A stretch of DNA of 6,480 bases from PSLL01 sp050259195 (GCA_050259195.1 JBLNAE010000366.1:1-6480); one strand, 5' to 3'; positions 1 through 5,864 are shown, counted from the first letter of the stretch. Program-made: numbers and translations. Notes: generated from the sequence alone by a model not told the origin.

Positions 1-103
1 TAAGCTACAGTCGCTTTGTAGAGTTGATGCCCTCTGTACTAATTCCTCTTTGTGTATATCTTCATACTCGATGCTTTTCTCGCAACAGGGCCAGATGAAA
101 AAA

Positions 104-1612
104 TCAGCACTTCGGCTCAAATTCCATATAGTAACCATAGTGATCAGAAACTCGGCCATAGTCATGCTCCGTAAAGAGGGGTCTGGCTGAGGTTACCATT
201 AAATTGCTACCTTTCTTCATAAAGATATAATCAATTCGATGATCATTAGCCAGGTAATGATCCCACGGTTGTGAAGATTGCCTGAAGATTTTATCAAATA
301 CATCCTGTGAGGTCACTCTTAAAAATTGGTCCTCATATTCTTGCGTGTTGACGACCGCCGCATACCCTTCTGAGCCTGCTTTGATGTTGAAATCCCCACA
401 TAAGAGCGTGGCTGCAACATTGTTGGCATGTTTGTGATTTGCCCAGCCGCGCAGACGCTCAAACTGTTCCAGAAACCCATCACTCAACCAACTGAGATGC
501 ACCGACAACACATTTGTCAGTCCCATATAGGGAACGTGGACCTGGGCCATGACGATTTTTCTGGCGTGAATGTCATAGATGTCCTGACTGGAAGAGACAA
601 AGAAAGCATCCTGCGTCACAAACTTATATTTACTTAAGATGGCAACCCCCTCTCGATAGCGGCCAAAGCCGATATGACACCAATCGGTGTAAAGGTGGTA
701 AGGTTCCCGTAGCAGGCCGCAAATGATTTTGGCCGCGTTCGAGTTCCAGTCCCCTCGGCCATCGTTCCAATGCTCACCGACTTCTTGCAGACAGGCAATA
801 TCAATATTTAAGTCGCTAATAGCTTTGGCAATTTGGGTAAATTTGGCATCCTGATTCTCCTCCTGATAGCAATGCAGGTTCAGGATCAAAACTTTCAAAA
901 GCTCGCGTCGGGTCAGATAGTTCTGGCCAAAGTTGTTGTCCCAAATGGTTCGGGTGGCTGTCTCACAGGCAATTGCATATTCAACCCGATAGGCGTCGTC
1001 AACTTTAATTTGGCTGATCCAAATGCCATAACCATATTTATTGGGATTTCTGGCGTTGCTCCATAAGGTTTTATCCCAGTGCTTTCTCTTGAAGAAACAG
1101 GGGGTAGTGTGCACACTTTCCCAGTGATCCGTTGTCCAATGAATATAGACCCCTTTGGGCTGAAGGGAGTGGCGTACAGCGACCGTGATGGGATAAAATT
1201 GCTGCCCATGCTGAAGCATGGGATTGAATTCAATATTCAGTAATGGAACTTCTTGCGCTACCTGCACCCCCGAATCGGCGTTAATCGCATAATTTTGACG
1301 ATAATTATTGTCCCAGTATTCTTTCCCCAAAACTCGGTAACGCAGGGCAAATTCAATATCGCCCGGAAGTAAGGTCTCCTCCGATAGGTAAAACTTTGCC
1401 TGGGCGTACCAGATTTCACGACTCTGGCCTGTGGCGCTATGGTACTCCGCTGGCAGCGTGCGCCACACTCCGTCCTCCCCGGCCCAGTGAACCTCAACTT
1501 GCTTGTCATAAGCCAGGTTCTCCACCAGCATAAAGAATACTAGATCTTGTTGCGCGTCCCCTCTGTGTCTTGAAATAATATTTTTTACATATAGTAGTTG
1601 AATAGGTTTCAT
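104..1612 (-). CDS. EEP-superfamily phosphodiesterase/nuclease with two N-terminal CBM21-like modules
   Basis: A 502-residue protein with three domains and no signal peptide, so probably cytoplasmic. Residues about 5-110 and 121-233 are two CBM21-like modules, each ending in the WDNN...NY signature (W100 and W224). CBM21 is the starch/glycogen-binding module of glucoamylases and protein phosphatase 1 targeting subunits. Residues about 238-500 form an endonuclease/exonuclease/phosphatase domain with the expected metal and catalytic motifs in order: LNLHCYQ (N245), LQEVGE (E277), SVHLSW (H372), CGDFN (D407, N409), RIDYIF (D461) and SDH (D490, H491). All key residues are present, so the enzyme should be active on a phosphodiester or phosphomonoester. 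The substrate cannot be read from the sequence; the CBM21 pair suggests attachment to an alpha-glucan such as glycogen (inference). The start is the first ATG after a good promoter; the Shine-Dalgarno is weak. The gene appears monocistronic, with no partner within 500 bases upstream. Confidence 0.9.
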   Translation of the reverse strand: MKPIQLLYVKNIISRHRGDAQQDLVFFMLVENLAYDKQVEVHWAGEDGVWRTLPAEYHSATGQSREIWYAQAKFYLSEETLLPGDIEFALRYRVLGKEYWDNNYRQNYAINADSGVQVAQEVPLLNIEFNPMLQHGQQFYPITVAVRHSLQPKGVYIHWTTDHWESVHTTPCFFKRKHWDKTLWSNARNPNKYGYGIWISQIKVDDAYRVEYAIACETATRTIWDNNFGQNYLTRRELLKVLILNLHCYQEENQDAKFTQIAKAISDLNIDIACLQEVGEHWNDGRGDWNSNAAKIICGLLREPYHLYTDWCHIGFGRYREGVAILSKYKFVTQDAFFVSSSQDIYDIHARKIVMAQVHVPYMGLTNVLSVHLSWLSDGFLEQFERLRGWANHKHANNVAATLLCGDFNIKAGSEGYAAVVNTQEYEDQFLRVTSQDVFDKIFRQSSQPWDHYLANDHRIDYIFMKKGSNLMVTSARPLFTEHDYGRVSDHYGYYMEFEPKC

Positions 1613-1628
1613 GGTCTATCCAATCAGT

Positions 1629-1656
1629 GTTATAATTTGTGTTGTGTGTATCTCAA
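1629..1656 (-). promoter_or_regulatory. sigma70-like promoter of the EEP/CBM21 gene
   Basis: On the minus strand, TTGAGA (1656-1651) and TATAAC (1634-1629) are separated by 16 bases; each matches the consensus at five of six positions. The predicted transcript start is about 10 bases before the ATG at 1612, giving a very short leader with no clear ribosome site. A 5-bp inverted repeat (AACCC ggata GGGTT, 1656-1670) abuts the -35 box and could be an operator, but it is too short to be sure. Confidence 0.55.
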
Positions 1657-1804
1657 ACCCGGATAGGGTTAAGCGGCATAACTATTAATTATAGGACAAA
1701 ATTTCATATAATCACCCTATATGACGTGTTATAAGAACAACCTTACGCCTTTTCACTCTGTTTAGGAGTATACTGGAAAACGTCTTTCTAAGTCAAGGAA
1801 GCGA

Positions 1805-1867
1805 GTTAGCTCATATTAAAATTCCTCGAAACCTTTCTTGTTAGCTCATAATTCGAATTCCTTGAAA
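1805..1867. repeat. Two imperfect 27/28-bp direct repeats, period 35
   Basis: Copies start at 1805 and 1840. Both begin GTTAGCTCATA and end ATTCCTCGAAA or ATTCCTTGAAA, with a variable AT-rich centre. They lie just upstream of a transposase-like fragment (1923-2077). Repeats in this position are often transposase-binding sites at an insertion sequence end, but I find no matching opposite end in the window, so this is inference. Confidence 0.5.
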
Positions 1868-1922
1868 TAATACAGAGTATCGCCTGATTTCAGGGGGTAC
1901 TGAAGCGATGGAGGACTTTGAT

Positions 1923-2077
1923 ATGAAGCTGACTCAGAAACTAGCAAAGCAGTATCAAAATTCTGGTAAGCAAAAGAAAAAGGCTACTTATCAAGCATCC
2001 TCGACGAAATAATAAAACAAAGCAAAGTAGAGTTTAACTACGAAGACGAAAACGAAATAGACATTACGGAGAGTTAG
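1923..2077 (+). pseudogene. Frameshifted N-terminal fragment, transposase/integrase-like
   Basis: The ATG at 1923 follows a strong GGAGG (1911-1915) by 8 bases, and an alternative ATG lies at 1908. The first frame reads MKLTQKLAKQYQNSGKQ, then runs into a stop at 2010-2012. Near the AAAA run at about 1970-1975 the frame one base back opens and reads KEKGYLSSILDEI and onward to TAG at 2075-2077. Adding one A joins them into about 51 residues. The pattern (YQ.SGK..KG..ILDE) resembles the start of DDE-type transposases such as those with the K-KEKG-ILDEF motif, recalled by pattern only. The catalytic domain is absent. It could instead be an unrelated small protein broken by a sequencing error. 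Confidence 0.4.
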
Positions 2078-2119
2078 ATAGCTATTATATAAAGTATATA
2101 CCCACACGGCATCAAGGGT

Positions 2120-2301
2120 TCATTCGGCTACAGGGTCAAGTGTTTTTAGGTCTCCAAAGATTAGGGCTTTATGGGGCTGCATTTGCCCTTTATTTATGTC
2201 ATCGGCAACTTGGGCAAAGAGCTGTCCCCCTTTTCAAGGTGGGCCAAAATTAAGGCTTCATTTTGCGTATTAGGGGTTTTCGGGTCTAAACCCTTAATCA
2301 T
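2120..2301 (-). pseudogene. Small unknown gene broken by one base in a G-run
   Basis: From the ATG at 2301 the minus-strand frame reads MIKGLDPKTPNTQNEALILA then HLEKG, and then leaves frame at five consecutive G (plus-strand C 2226-2230). With one extra G the reading continues as QLFAQVADDINKGQMQPHKA and then LIFGDLKTLDPVAE to a TGA at 2122-2120, giving 60 residues. Both halves look protein-like (hydrophobic/charged alternation, few rare codons), which argues that this was one gene. I do not recognise the family. No good ribosome site precedes the ATG. A homopolymer assembly error is as likely as true decay. Confidence 0.45.
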
Positions 2302-2332
2302 GGACTACATGTCTCAACTTAGAAAATAGTAA

Positions 2333-2344
2333 AGTAACGTTACT
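2333..2344. promoter_or_regulatory. Perfect 12-bp palindrome, possible operator
   Basis: AGTAACGTTACT is a perfect palindrome 69 bases upstream of the start of the small gene at 2413, in the intergenic space between divergently oriented frames (2120-2301 minus, 2413 plus). Its position would suit a repressor site. The promoter boxes nearby are poor (TTGAAC at 2362-2367, no good -10), so this rests on the palindrome alone. Confidence 0.25.
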
Positions 2345-2412
2345 CCATATTGGCTCCTTTTTTGAACCCATATCTTCGAATGTCCTTTATGTAAAAAAGG
2401 GAGAGAAGAAAT

Positions 2413-2643
2413 ATGAGTAGAGACCTTACCAAATGGGAAAAAGAAAGGAGCGTTATCTTTGAGAGTGACGGTGCAACCTACGTATTAGTGCTGAGTAATA
2501 TGAGAGTTTACAGAGTTAAGGGAGAGGTAAAGATCAGGGAAGGCGTAACTCTGAAATTACAGGAGACAGATTTGAGCCTTGGTGATTTTGATAAGGAGAT
2601 TAAAGAATATATTCAAGGGAGACTTTTTGAGGATATGAGTTGA
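2413..2643 (+). CDS. Hypothetical 76-residue protein
   Basis: I do not recognise this protein. It is charged and soluble, with no signal peptide or membrane segment. The centre (about residues 13-50) looks like alternating beta strands (SVIFE, TYVLVLSN, MRVYRVKG, VTLKLQE), and the end (about 57-73) an amphipathic helix (GDFDKEIKEYIQGRLFED). The ATG has a GGGAG ribosome site (2399-2403) at 9 bases. The gene stops 72 bases before the ATG of the 2716 fragment, which has its own strong ribosome site, so the two may once have been an operon. Directly after the stop the +1 frame reads VDRVVKHLPERYEQRMDA to a stop at 2693-2695, so the protein could formerly have been longer. Confidence 0.6.
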   Translation: MSRDLTKWEKERSVIFESDGATYVLVLSNMRVYRVKGEVKIREGVTLKLQETDLSLGDFDKEIKEYIQGRLFEDMS

Positions 2644-2715
2644 TAGAGTGGTAAAGCATCTTCCAGAGAGGTATGAACAGCGTATGGATGCCTAATCTTA
2701 TTTGGGAGGCGTTAG

Positions 2716-2853
2716 ATGTACGAAATATCTAAACTTATCAATCGAGTCATCTCAGGGAATAAGGAACTCAAGAGAGAGATTGTACTCAGGTTGGGGTACA
2801 AGAATCTCGACAAGGGTTATCGCCGCTTAGAACATCATGCCACTAATAAATAA
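2716..2853 (+). pseudogene. 5' fragment (copy A) of an unknown gene family
   Basis: The 45-residue frame has a good ribosome site (GGGAGG at 2704-2709, 6 bases before the ATG). It reads MYEISKLINRVISGNKELKR, then EIVLRLGYKNLDKGYRRL, then a short unrelated tail (EHHATNK). The GYKNLDKGYRRL segment is identical to the start of the fragment at 4562-5158, where it continues into a longer protein. Copy A therefore has the N-terminus of the family and lacks the rest. Whether a 45-residue peptide is still made is unknown. I do not recognise the family; the short helical N-terminal part followed by LGYKN..KG.RRL could be a helix-turn-helix-like region (inference). Confidence 0.6.
2793..2829 (+). repeat. 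37-bp direct repeat, left copy
   Basis: Matches 4561-4597 with one mismatch in 37 bases (T at 2817, C at 4585). It encodes GYKNLDKGYRRL in the same frame in both places. The identity ends abruptly on both sides, and the two copies bracket 1.73 kb that includes the propeller lipoprotein gene. Confidence 0.8.
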
Positions 2854-3158
2854 TATGATTATATTACGCTATTTCGATAGAAAAAATATTCATGGTGCTC
2901 CTGATAGAAAAACAATGCTAAAGCATTTTGGCTTTGAGCTTTGCTTGCGGAGAATGAACGTAAATACTAGAGGGAATTATAATCCCTTGCTCTTTCGGAA
3001 GTTAGTATAATCACAAAGCTATTTCACAGCCTCTAAATCGAAAGCTTTGCACACTATCCCTTTAAATGGTGGATCGTGGCGGAAGGGAAGTGATTTGTGA
3101 TAATTTTAATAACCATAGCCCATTTTTGTCAACCGCTTTAACCGGACATTAGCTTTTT
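2854..3158. other. Intergenic stretch, no confident gene
   Basis: About 305 bases between copy A and the end of the lipoprotein gene. A 51-residue plus-strand frame (2855-3010) starts one base after the copy A stop. It includes KTMLKHFGFELCLRRMNVNT but has no ribosome site and no family I recognise. Short inverted repeats occur at 2914-2927 (AATGCT/AGCATT), 2971-2987 (AGGGA/TCCCT) and 3014-3049 (CAAAGCT/AGCTTTG). None is followed by a convincing T-run on either strand, so I do not call a terminator. Confidence 0.4.
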
Positions 3159-4133
3159 CTAAAACTCAGTGATCGTTCCAGTTGTGGTAATCACGCCGAT
3201 TTTGTTCCCTATTCTCTCGACGAACCAGAGATTCTTATCCGGTCCAAGAGATATACCCTGGGGTTCGCTGTTAGGTGTAGGAATCGTAAACTCAGTGATT
3301 GTTCCAGTCGTGGTGATTTGCCCGATTTTGTTTCCCAAGGCTTCGGTGAACCAGAGATTCCCATCAGCTCCAGCCGTGATACCGTTGGGCGAGCCGTTAG
3401 GCGTAGGAATCGTAAACTCAGTGATCGTTCCAGTTGTCGTGATCTTCCCAATTTTGTTTCCACCAGACTCAGCAAACCAGAGATTCCCATCCGGCCCAGA
3501 TGCTATACCCACAGGTTGGCTGCCAGTTGTGGGGATGGAAAATTCAGTGATGGTCCCACCTGTGGTGATCTGCCCAATTTTGTTTCCGAAATTTTCGGTA
3601 AACCAGAGATTCTCATCCGGCCCAGATGCTATACCCACAGGTTGGCTGCCAGTTGTGGGGATGGAAAATTCAGTGATAGTCCCACCTGTGGTGATCTGCC
3701 CAATTTTGTTTCCGAAACCTTCAGTAAACCAGAGATTCTTATCTGGTCCGGAGACTATACCCACAGGTTGACAGCCAGATGTAGGGATGGGGAATTCAGT
3801 GATTTTTCCACTTGTGGTGATCCTGCCAATTTTGTTTCCCACGAATTCGACAAACCAGAGATTCCCATCCGTTCCAGCAGCGATACCGTCGGGAGAACCG
3901 TTAAATGTAGGAATCGTAAACTCAGTGATCGTTCCACTTGTGGTGATCCGCCCAATTTTGCTCTGACCAAATTCAGTAAACCAGAGATTCCCATCCGGCC
4001 CAGCTGTAATTTCCGTAGGGTCGTTAATTACGCTTCCACTTCCACCCCCGCTGCCACTCCCGCAGGCTATTAGATATATCGCTAATAAGACTGCAAAAAA
4101 TACCGCTGAAATAACGATTAAGAAACTTTTCAT
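3159..4133 (-). CDS. Seven-bladed Vgb-like beta-propeller lipoprotein
   Basis: The 324-residue protein starts with a lipoprotein signal peptide: MKSF, a hydrophobic stretch and the lipobox LIAC with Cys24, followed by a Gly/Ser linker. Gly at +2 fits outer-membrane rather than inner-membrane retention in a Gram-negative. The rest is seven repeats of exactly 42 residues, with consensus GPDGNLWFTE..GNKIG.ITT.GTITEF.IPT, the signature of the virginiamycin B lyase (Vgb)/streptogramin lyase-like propeller. The whole protein contains no histidine, while Vgb needs a catalytic histidine, so it is very unlikely to be a streptogramin lyase. A binding or structural role at the cell surface is more likely (inference). 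The start at 4133 is set by AGGAGG 5 bases upstream and by a promoter that overlaps any longer version. The protein ends right after the last TITEF strand. Confidence 0.85.
   Translation of the reverse strand: MKSFLIVISAVFFAVLLAIYLIACGSGSGGGSGSVINDPTEITAGPDGNLWFTEFGQSKIGRITTSGTITEFTIPTFNGSPDGIAAGTDGNLWFVEFVGNKIGRITTSGKITEFPIPTSGCQPVGIVSGPDKNLWFTEGFGNKIGQITTGGTITEFSIPTTGSQPVGIASGPDENLWFTENFGNKIGQITTGGTITEFSIPTTGSQPVGIASGPDGNLWFAESGGNKIGKITTTGTITEFTIPTPNGSPNGITAGADGNLWFTEALGNKIGQITTTGTITEFTIPTPNSEPQGISLGPDKNLWFVERIGNKIGVITTTGTITEF
3162..4020 (-). repeat. Tandem array of 126-bp coding repeats
   Basis: The anchor AACCAGAGATTC (plus strand) occurs at 3223, 3349, 3475, 3601, 3727, 3853 and 3979, exactly 126 bases apart, with no indels. 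The units at 3475-3600 and 3601-3726 differ at only 5 of 126 positions, whereas other neighbours differ far more, so this pair is a recent duplication or gene conversion. The array encodes the propeller blades. Confidence 0.9.
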
Positions 4134-4138
4134 GACAT

Positions 4139-4144
4139 CCTCCT
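4139..4144 (-). promoter_or_regulatory. Ribosome binding site of the propeller lipoprotein
   Basis: AGGAGG on the minus strand, 5 bases before the ATG at 4133. It decides the start: an in-frame ATG at 4187 would add 18 residues before the signal peptide but has no such site and lies upstream of the predicted transcript start. Confidence 0.85.
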
Positions 4145-4158
4145 CTTTTTCTAGTAAC

Positions 4159-4187
4159 ATTATCTCAATTAGACAAACTTGTGTCAA
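4159..4187 (-). promoter_or_regulatory. Strong sigma70 promoter of the propeller lipoprotein
   Basis: On the minus strand, a perfect TTGACA (4187-4182), a 17-base spacer and GATAAT (4164-4159, five of six). Transcription should begin near 4152, leaving a leader of about 19 bases that contains AGGAGG. The box quality suggests constitutive, fairly strong expression; no operator-like repeat is seen around it. Confidence 0.8.
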
Positions 4188-4560
4188 CCGAAATTGTTAT
4201 TTTCCTCCCTCAGAGGTATGAACATATTTATCTACCTGAAATAGAAGTAAACACAGATAGTGATGATACAATTTTGGAGTCTTTGCAGGGAACTCAAAAG
4301 ATAGTTTTGATGTTAAAAGATTCCTCCTAGTTAATCTCTAACATTTCTATTATTTAAACCTGAGATACTATCATGTTCCATTTATGGTACTAGGGGTGCA
4401 TCTATTTCATTTTCACGGTTCTTAGATAATTTTGAACTGCTGCGTAGATTACTTGGACCACTGGAATTGGTTATTGTACGATGACGCATCCCCCATTTTT
4501 TCTAAATTGCTGAGGTCACCGTTACTGAGCCCCCAACCCCAAAGCCGAGTATTATCGAAA

Positions 4561-4597
4561 GGGGTACAAGAATCTCGACAAGGGCTATCGCCGCTTA
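4561..4597 (+). repeat. 37-bp direct repeat, right copy
   Basis: Right partner of 2793-2829 (one mismatch in 37 bases). Here it opens the 3' fragment of the split gene family. Upstream of it the reading frame continues only to a TGA at 4526-4528, through unrelated sequence and with no start codon. Confidence 0.8.
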
Positions 4598-5158
4598 TAC
4601 CATCTAATCGAGACTGGCGAATGCCCAGAGCCTATGAAGAAGATGCTTCCAAGGGCTTTAGGGCTTAACCCACAGGTTGTAGAAGATGCCTTTGAGACAA
4701 CTGCCCAACAAAGACAAGAAGAGCTAGAACTCGATAGAAAGAGGCTGGAGGAATATGAAAGAAGGACTTTTAAACCCCATCTATGGATAGAGCATGAGCG
4801 TAAAGGTCCACCTGTAGGGACTATATGCATAATAGCTTTTATTGGTATAGAGAACTATAAGGTTCTGAATCTGTCTAAGAATATAAACGAGTTGGAATGG
4901 GGTGAGCAGGTAGGATTAGTTCAAGACCGTATAAGACTCCATCAGAAAGAAGAGAGTACTCAGGATGATATATTTGAGAAAGTGGAAGGTTATATTTAAC
5001 GCCAGACTTATGATGAAAGCTTTTTATTCTCTAGAGATGGTGAGCTATTAAGAAGTAATATTGGTAAGGTTCATATGCCAGAAGTCTCTTTAAAAATAGG
5101 AAACAAAGAGATAAGTAGTGGGCTGCTTAAAATCATGAATAAGGAAGATAACTCGTAA
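4562..5158 (+). pseudogene. 3' fragment (copy B) of the unknown gene family, with an in-frame stop
   Basis: Begins GYKNLDKGYRRLYHLIETGE, the same segment that ends copy A, but has no usable start before an internal ATG at 4634 that lacks a ribosome site. It continues through a long charged helix (about 4680-4770, QQRQEELELDRKRLEEYERR), then FKPHLWIEHERKGPPVG and a hydrophobic strand TICIIAFIGIENY. At 4997-4999 a TAA interrupts, but the same frame stays open for 52 more protein-like codons (RQTYDESFLFSRDGELLRSN and on) to TAA at 5156-5158. Joined to the copy A N-terminus, the ancestral protein would be about 223 residues. I do not recognise its function. A truncated 121-residue product from 4634 is possible but unlikely. 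Confidence 0.65.
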
Positions 5159-5352
5159 TTGAACCTCTGGCTCTAAATCATTTGGGCACATATAAGGCAT
5201 GATAGATGCATGATTACCACCCCCGTTATTCATTATGGAGTCTACTTTATTTTAGGCGTAGAATTCCCGCCAAGGATATATGTCCCAAATTTTAAAAATC
5301 AGGGTATTCAAAGATTACGCAAAGAAACCAGAGATAGTAGAATTGTGATAAT

Positions 5353-5389
5353 AAAAAGCCCTGAAGCGAAAGGGGGTCCACTTCAGGGC
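5353..5389 (-). terminator. Intrinsic terminator in copy 1
   Basis: On the minus strand GCCCTGAAGTG pairs with CGCTTCAGGGC (5389-5379 and 5368-5358; 11 pairs with one G-T) around a 10-base loop, followed by TTTTTATTAT. It could end minus-strand transcripts from the cold-shock gene, whose stop is about 190 bases upstream. Confidence 0.7.
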
Positions 5390-5407
5390 GACAACGGAGG
5401 TCTCACC

Positions 5408-5437
5408 ATGAGAGTCAGAGTAAGTTTACTGCTATGA
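5408..5437 (+). other. Very short frame with a perfect start signal, copy 1
   Basis: GGAGG, 7 bases, ATG, then MRVRVSLLL and a stop. The start signal is identical in copy 2, but the peptide is not, because of a one-base indel after the ATG. Restoring the base gives a frame with QSKFTAMTDWKTRWEL, which parallels copy 2. It may be a leader peptide, a decayed small protein, or chance on a transcript that is really read from the other strand. Confidence 0.3.
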
Positions 5438-5478
5438 CTGATTGGAAAACAAGATGGGAGCTTTAATTTATAGATACA

Positions 5479-5520
5479 CCTCCACAGAGGAGGATTTTGA
5501 GGGAGTGTCCTCTGTGGAGG
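5479..5520. repeat. 13-bp perfect inverted repeat in copy 1
   Basis: CCTCCACAGAGGA (5479-5491) pairs with TCCTCTGTGGAGG (5508-5520) around 16 bases. The left arm can instead form a short hairpin CCTCC acaga GGAGG (5479-5493) followed by ATTTT, or an 8-position stem with 5501-5508 that matches the copy 2 hairpin. The three pairings exclude one another. No strong T-run follows on either strand. Confidence 0.7.
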
Positions 5521-5582
5521 ATTAAAGGCTAAAGAAATGAAAGAGAAGTGAGTGCAAACGTATAGGCTAAAAATGTGCAGCT

Positions 5583-5792
5583 CTATAAATCTGTGTCTCT
5601 AACGTTTATTGCTACAGGGCGATCCCATTCGTCCTTTCCTATGTCAAACTCTACTATAGCACCTTTCTTTATCCTTTTAGAATCAAGTCCCTGAAGATTC
5701 TTGATATGAAAGAAGATTTCTTCTCCATTTTCTGTCTGTATAAATCCATAGCTCTTCTCTTTTATTGGTTTTTGTATTTTCCCTTTAGGCAT
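5583..5792 (-). CDS. Cold-shock-domain protein (CspA-like)
   Basis: A 69-residue protein, the normal size for the CspA family of single-stranded RNA/DNA-binding chaperones. It has the RNP1-like motif KSYGFIQ (residues 13-19) and the RNP2-like motif EIFFHI (25-30), then the conserved end of the barrel (KKGAIVEFDIG...RPVAINV). The usual GTVKWF start is diverged to GKIQKPI. I chose the start at 5792 because GGAG (5805-5802) precedes it by 9 bases and a TATAAT box (5822-5817) lies inside the sequence that a longer form starting at 5846 would have to encode. It stands alone between two copies of a structured element, with an intrinsic terminator upstream on the same strand that should shield it from read-through. 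Confidence 0.85.
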   Translation of the reverse strand: MPKGKIQKPIKEKSYGFIQTENGEEIFFHIKNLQGLDSKRIKKGAIVEFDIGKDEWDRPVAINVRDTDL

Positions 5793-5816
5793 GTTTGAGA
5801 ACTCCATTTTTAGGGC

Positions 5817-5822
5817 ATTATA
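5817..5822 (-). promoter_or_regulatory. -10 box of the cold-shock gene
   Basis: A perfect TATAAT on the minus strand, with a predicted transcript start near 5810 and an 18-base leader containing GGAG. The -35 region at 17 bases is poor (TGCCCA, three of six), so activity may need a factor or the box may be chance. Confidence 0.45.
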
Positions 5823-5864
5823 ACTTGATGGAGTTATGTTGGGCATTAGTTAGAAATAAGAAAT

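Larger units (their letters stand above)
4136..4330 (+). pseudogene. Possible 3' remnant of an unknown gene
   Basis: A plus-strand frame is open from 4136 to TAG at 4328-4330 with no ATG at its head. Its second half reads convincingly like protein: TEIVIFLPQRYEHIYLPEIE, then VNTDSDDTILESLQGTQKIV, then LMLKDSS. The lipoprotein promoter lies inside its 5' part on the other strand. The piece LPQRYE resembles LPERYE encoded just after the 2413 gene (2660-2677), with a shared run AGAGGTATGAACA at DNA level (2668-2680 and 4212-4224). The remaining bases to 4560 show only short frames and no recognisable gene. Confidence 0.35.
5351..5520. repeat. Structured element, copy 1
   Basis: Direct-repeat partner of 5863-6043. 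Shared blocks in order on the plus strand: AATAAAAAGCCCTGAAGCG, a variable loop, CACTTCAGGGC, GGAGGTCTCACCATGAG, CAGAGTAAGTTTACTG, GATTG.AAAACAAG, TGGGAG, then a second hairpin region and TGGAGGAT. Loops vary while stems and the start signal are kept, which suggests selection on structure. Copy 1 lies downstream of the cold-shock gene on the minus strand. I do not recognise it as a named RNA family. Confidence 0.75.

Noticed and set aside
1..103. Possible terminator after the EEP gene (CTACA/TGTAG at 5-21)
   Set aside because: Only 5 pairs, a 7-base loop, and no T-run on the minus strand.
3162..4020. Regular array that might suggest CRISPR
   Set aside because: The period is 126 bp with no unique spacers, and it translates to a clean propeller repeat.
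3169..4073. Long plus-strand open frames opposite the propeller gene
   Set aside because: They are antisense shadows: a 126-bp (multiple of three) repeat keeps frames open on both strands. No ribosome site, and the peptides only mirror the repeat.
4432..4668. 78-residue plus-strand frame overlapping copy B
   Set aside because: It reads the copy B segment in a different frame from the one shared with copy A, and its start has no ribosome site.
5210..5437. 75-residue plus-strand open frame
   Set aside because: It has no ribosome site and runs through the terminator stem and GGAGG block of element copy 1, so the frame looks accidental.
5793..5846. Longer start for the cold-shock protein
   Set aside because: The 18 extra residues have no ribosome site, do not match the family start and overlap a TATAAT box. 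The ATG at 5792 has GGAG at a normal distance.
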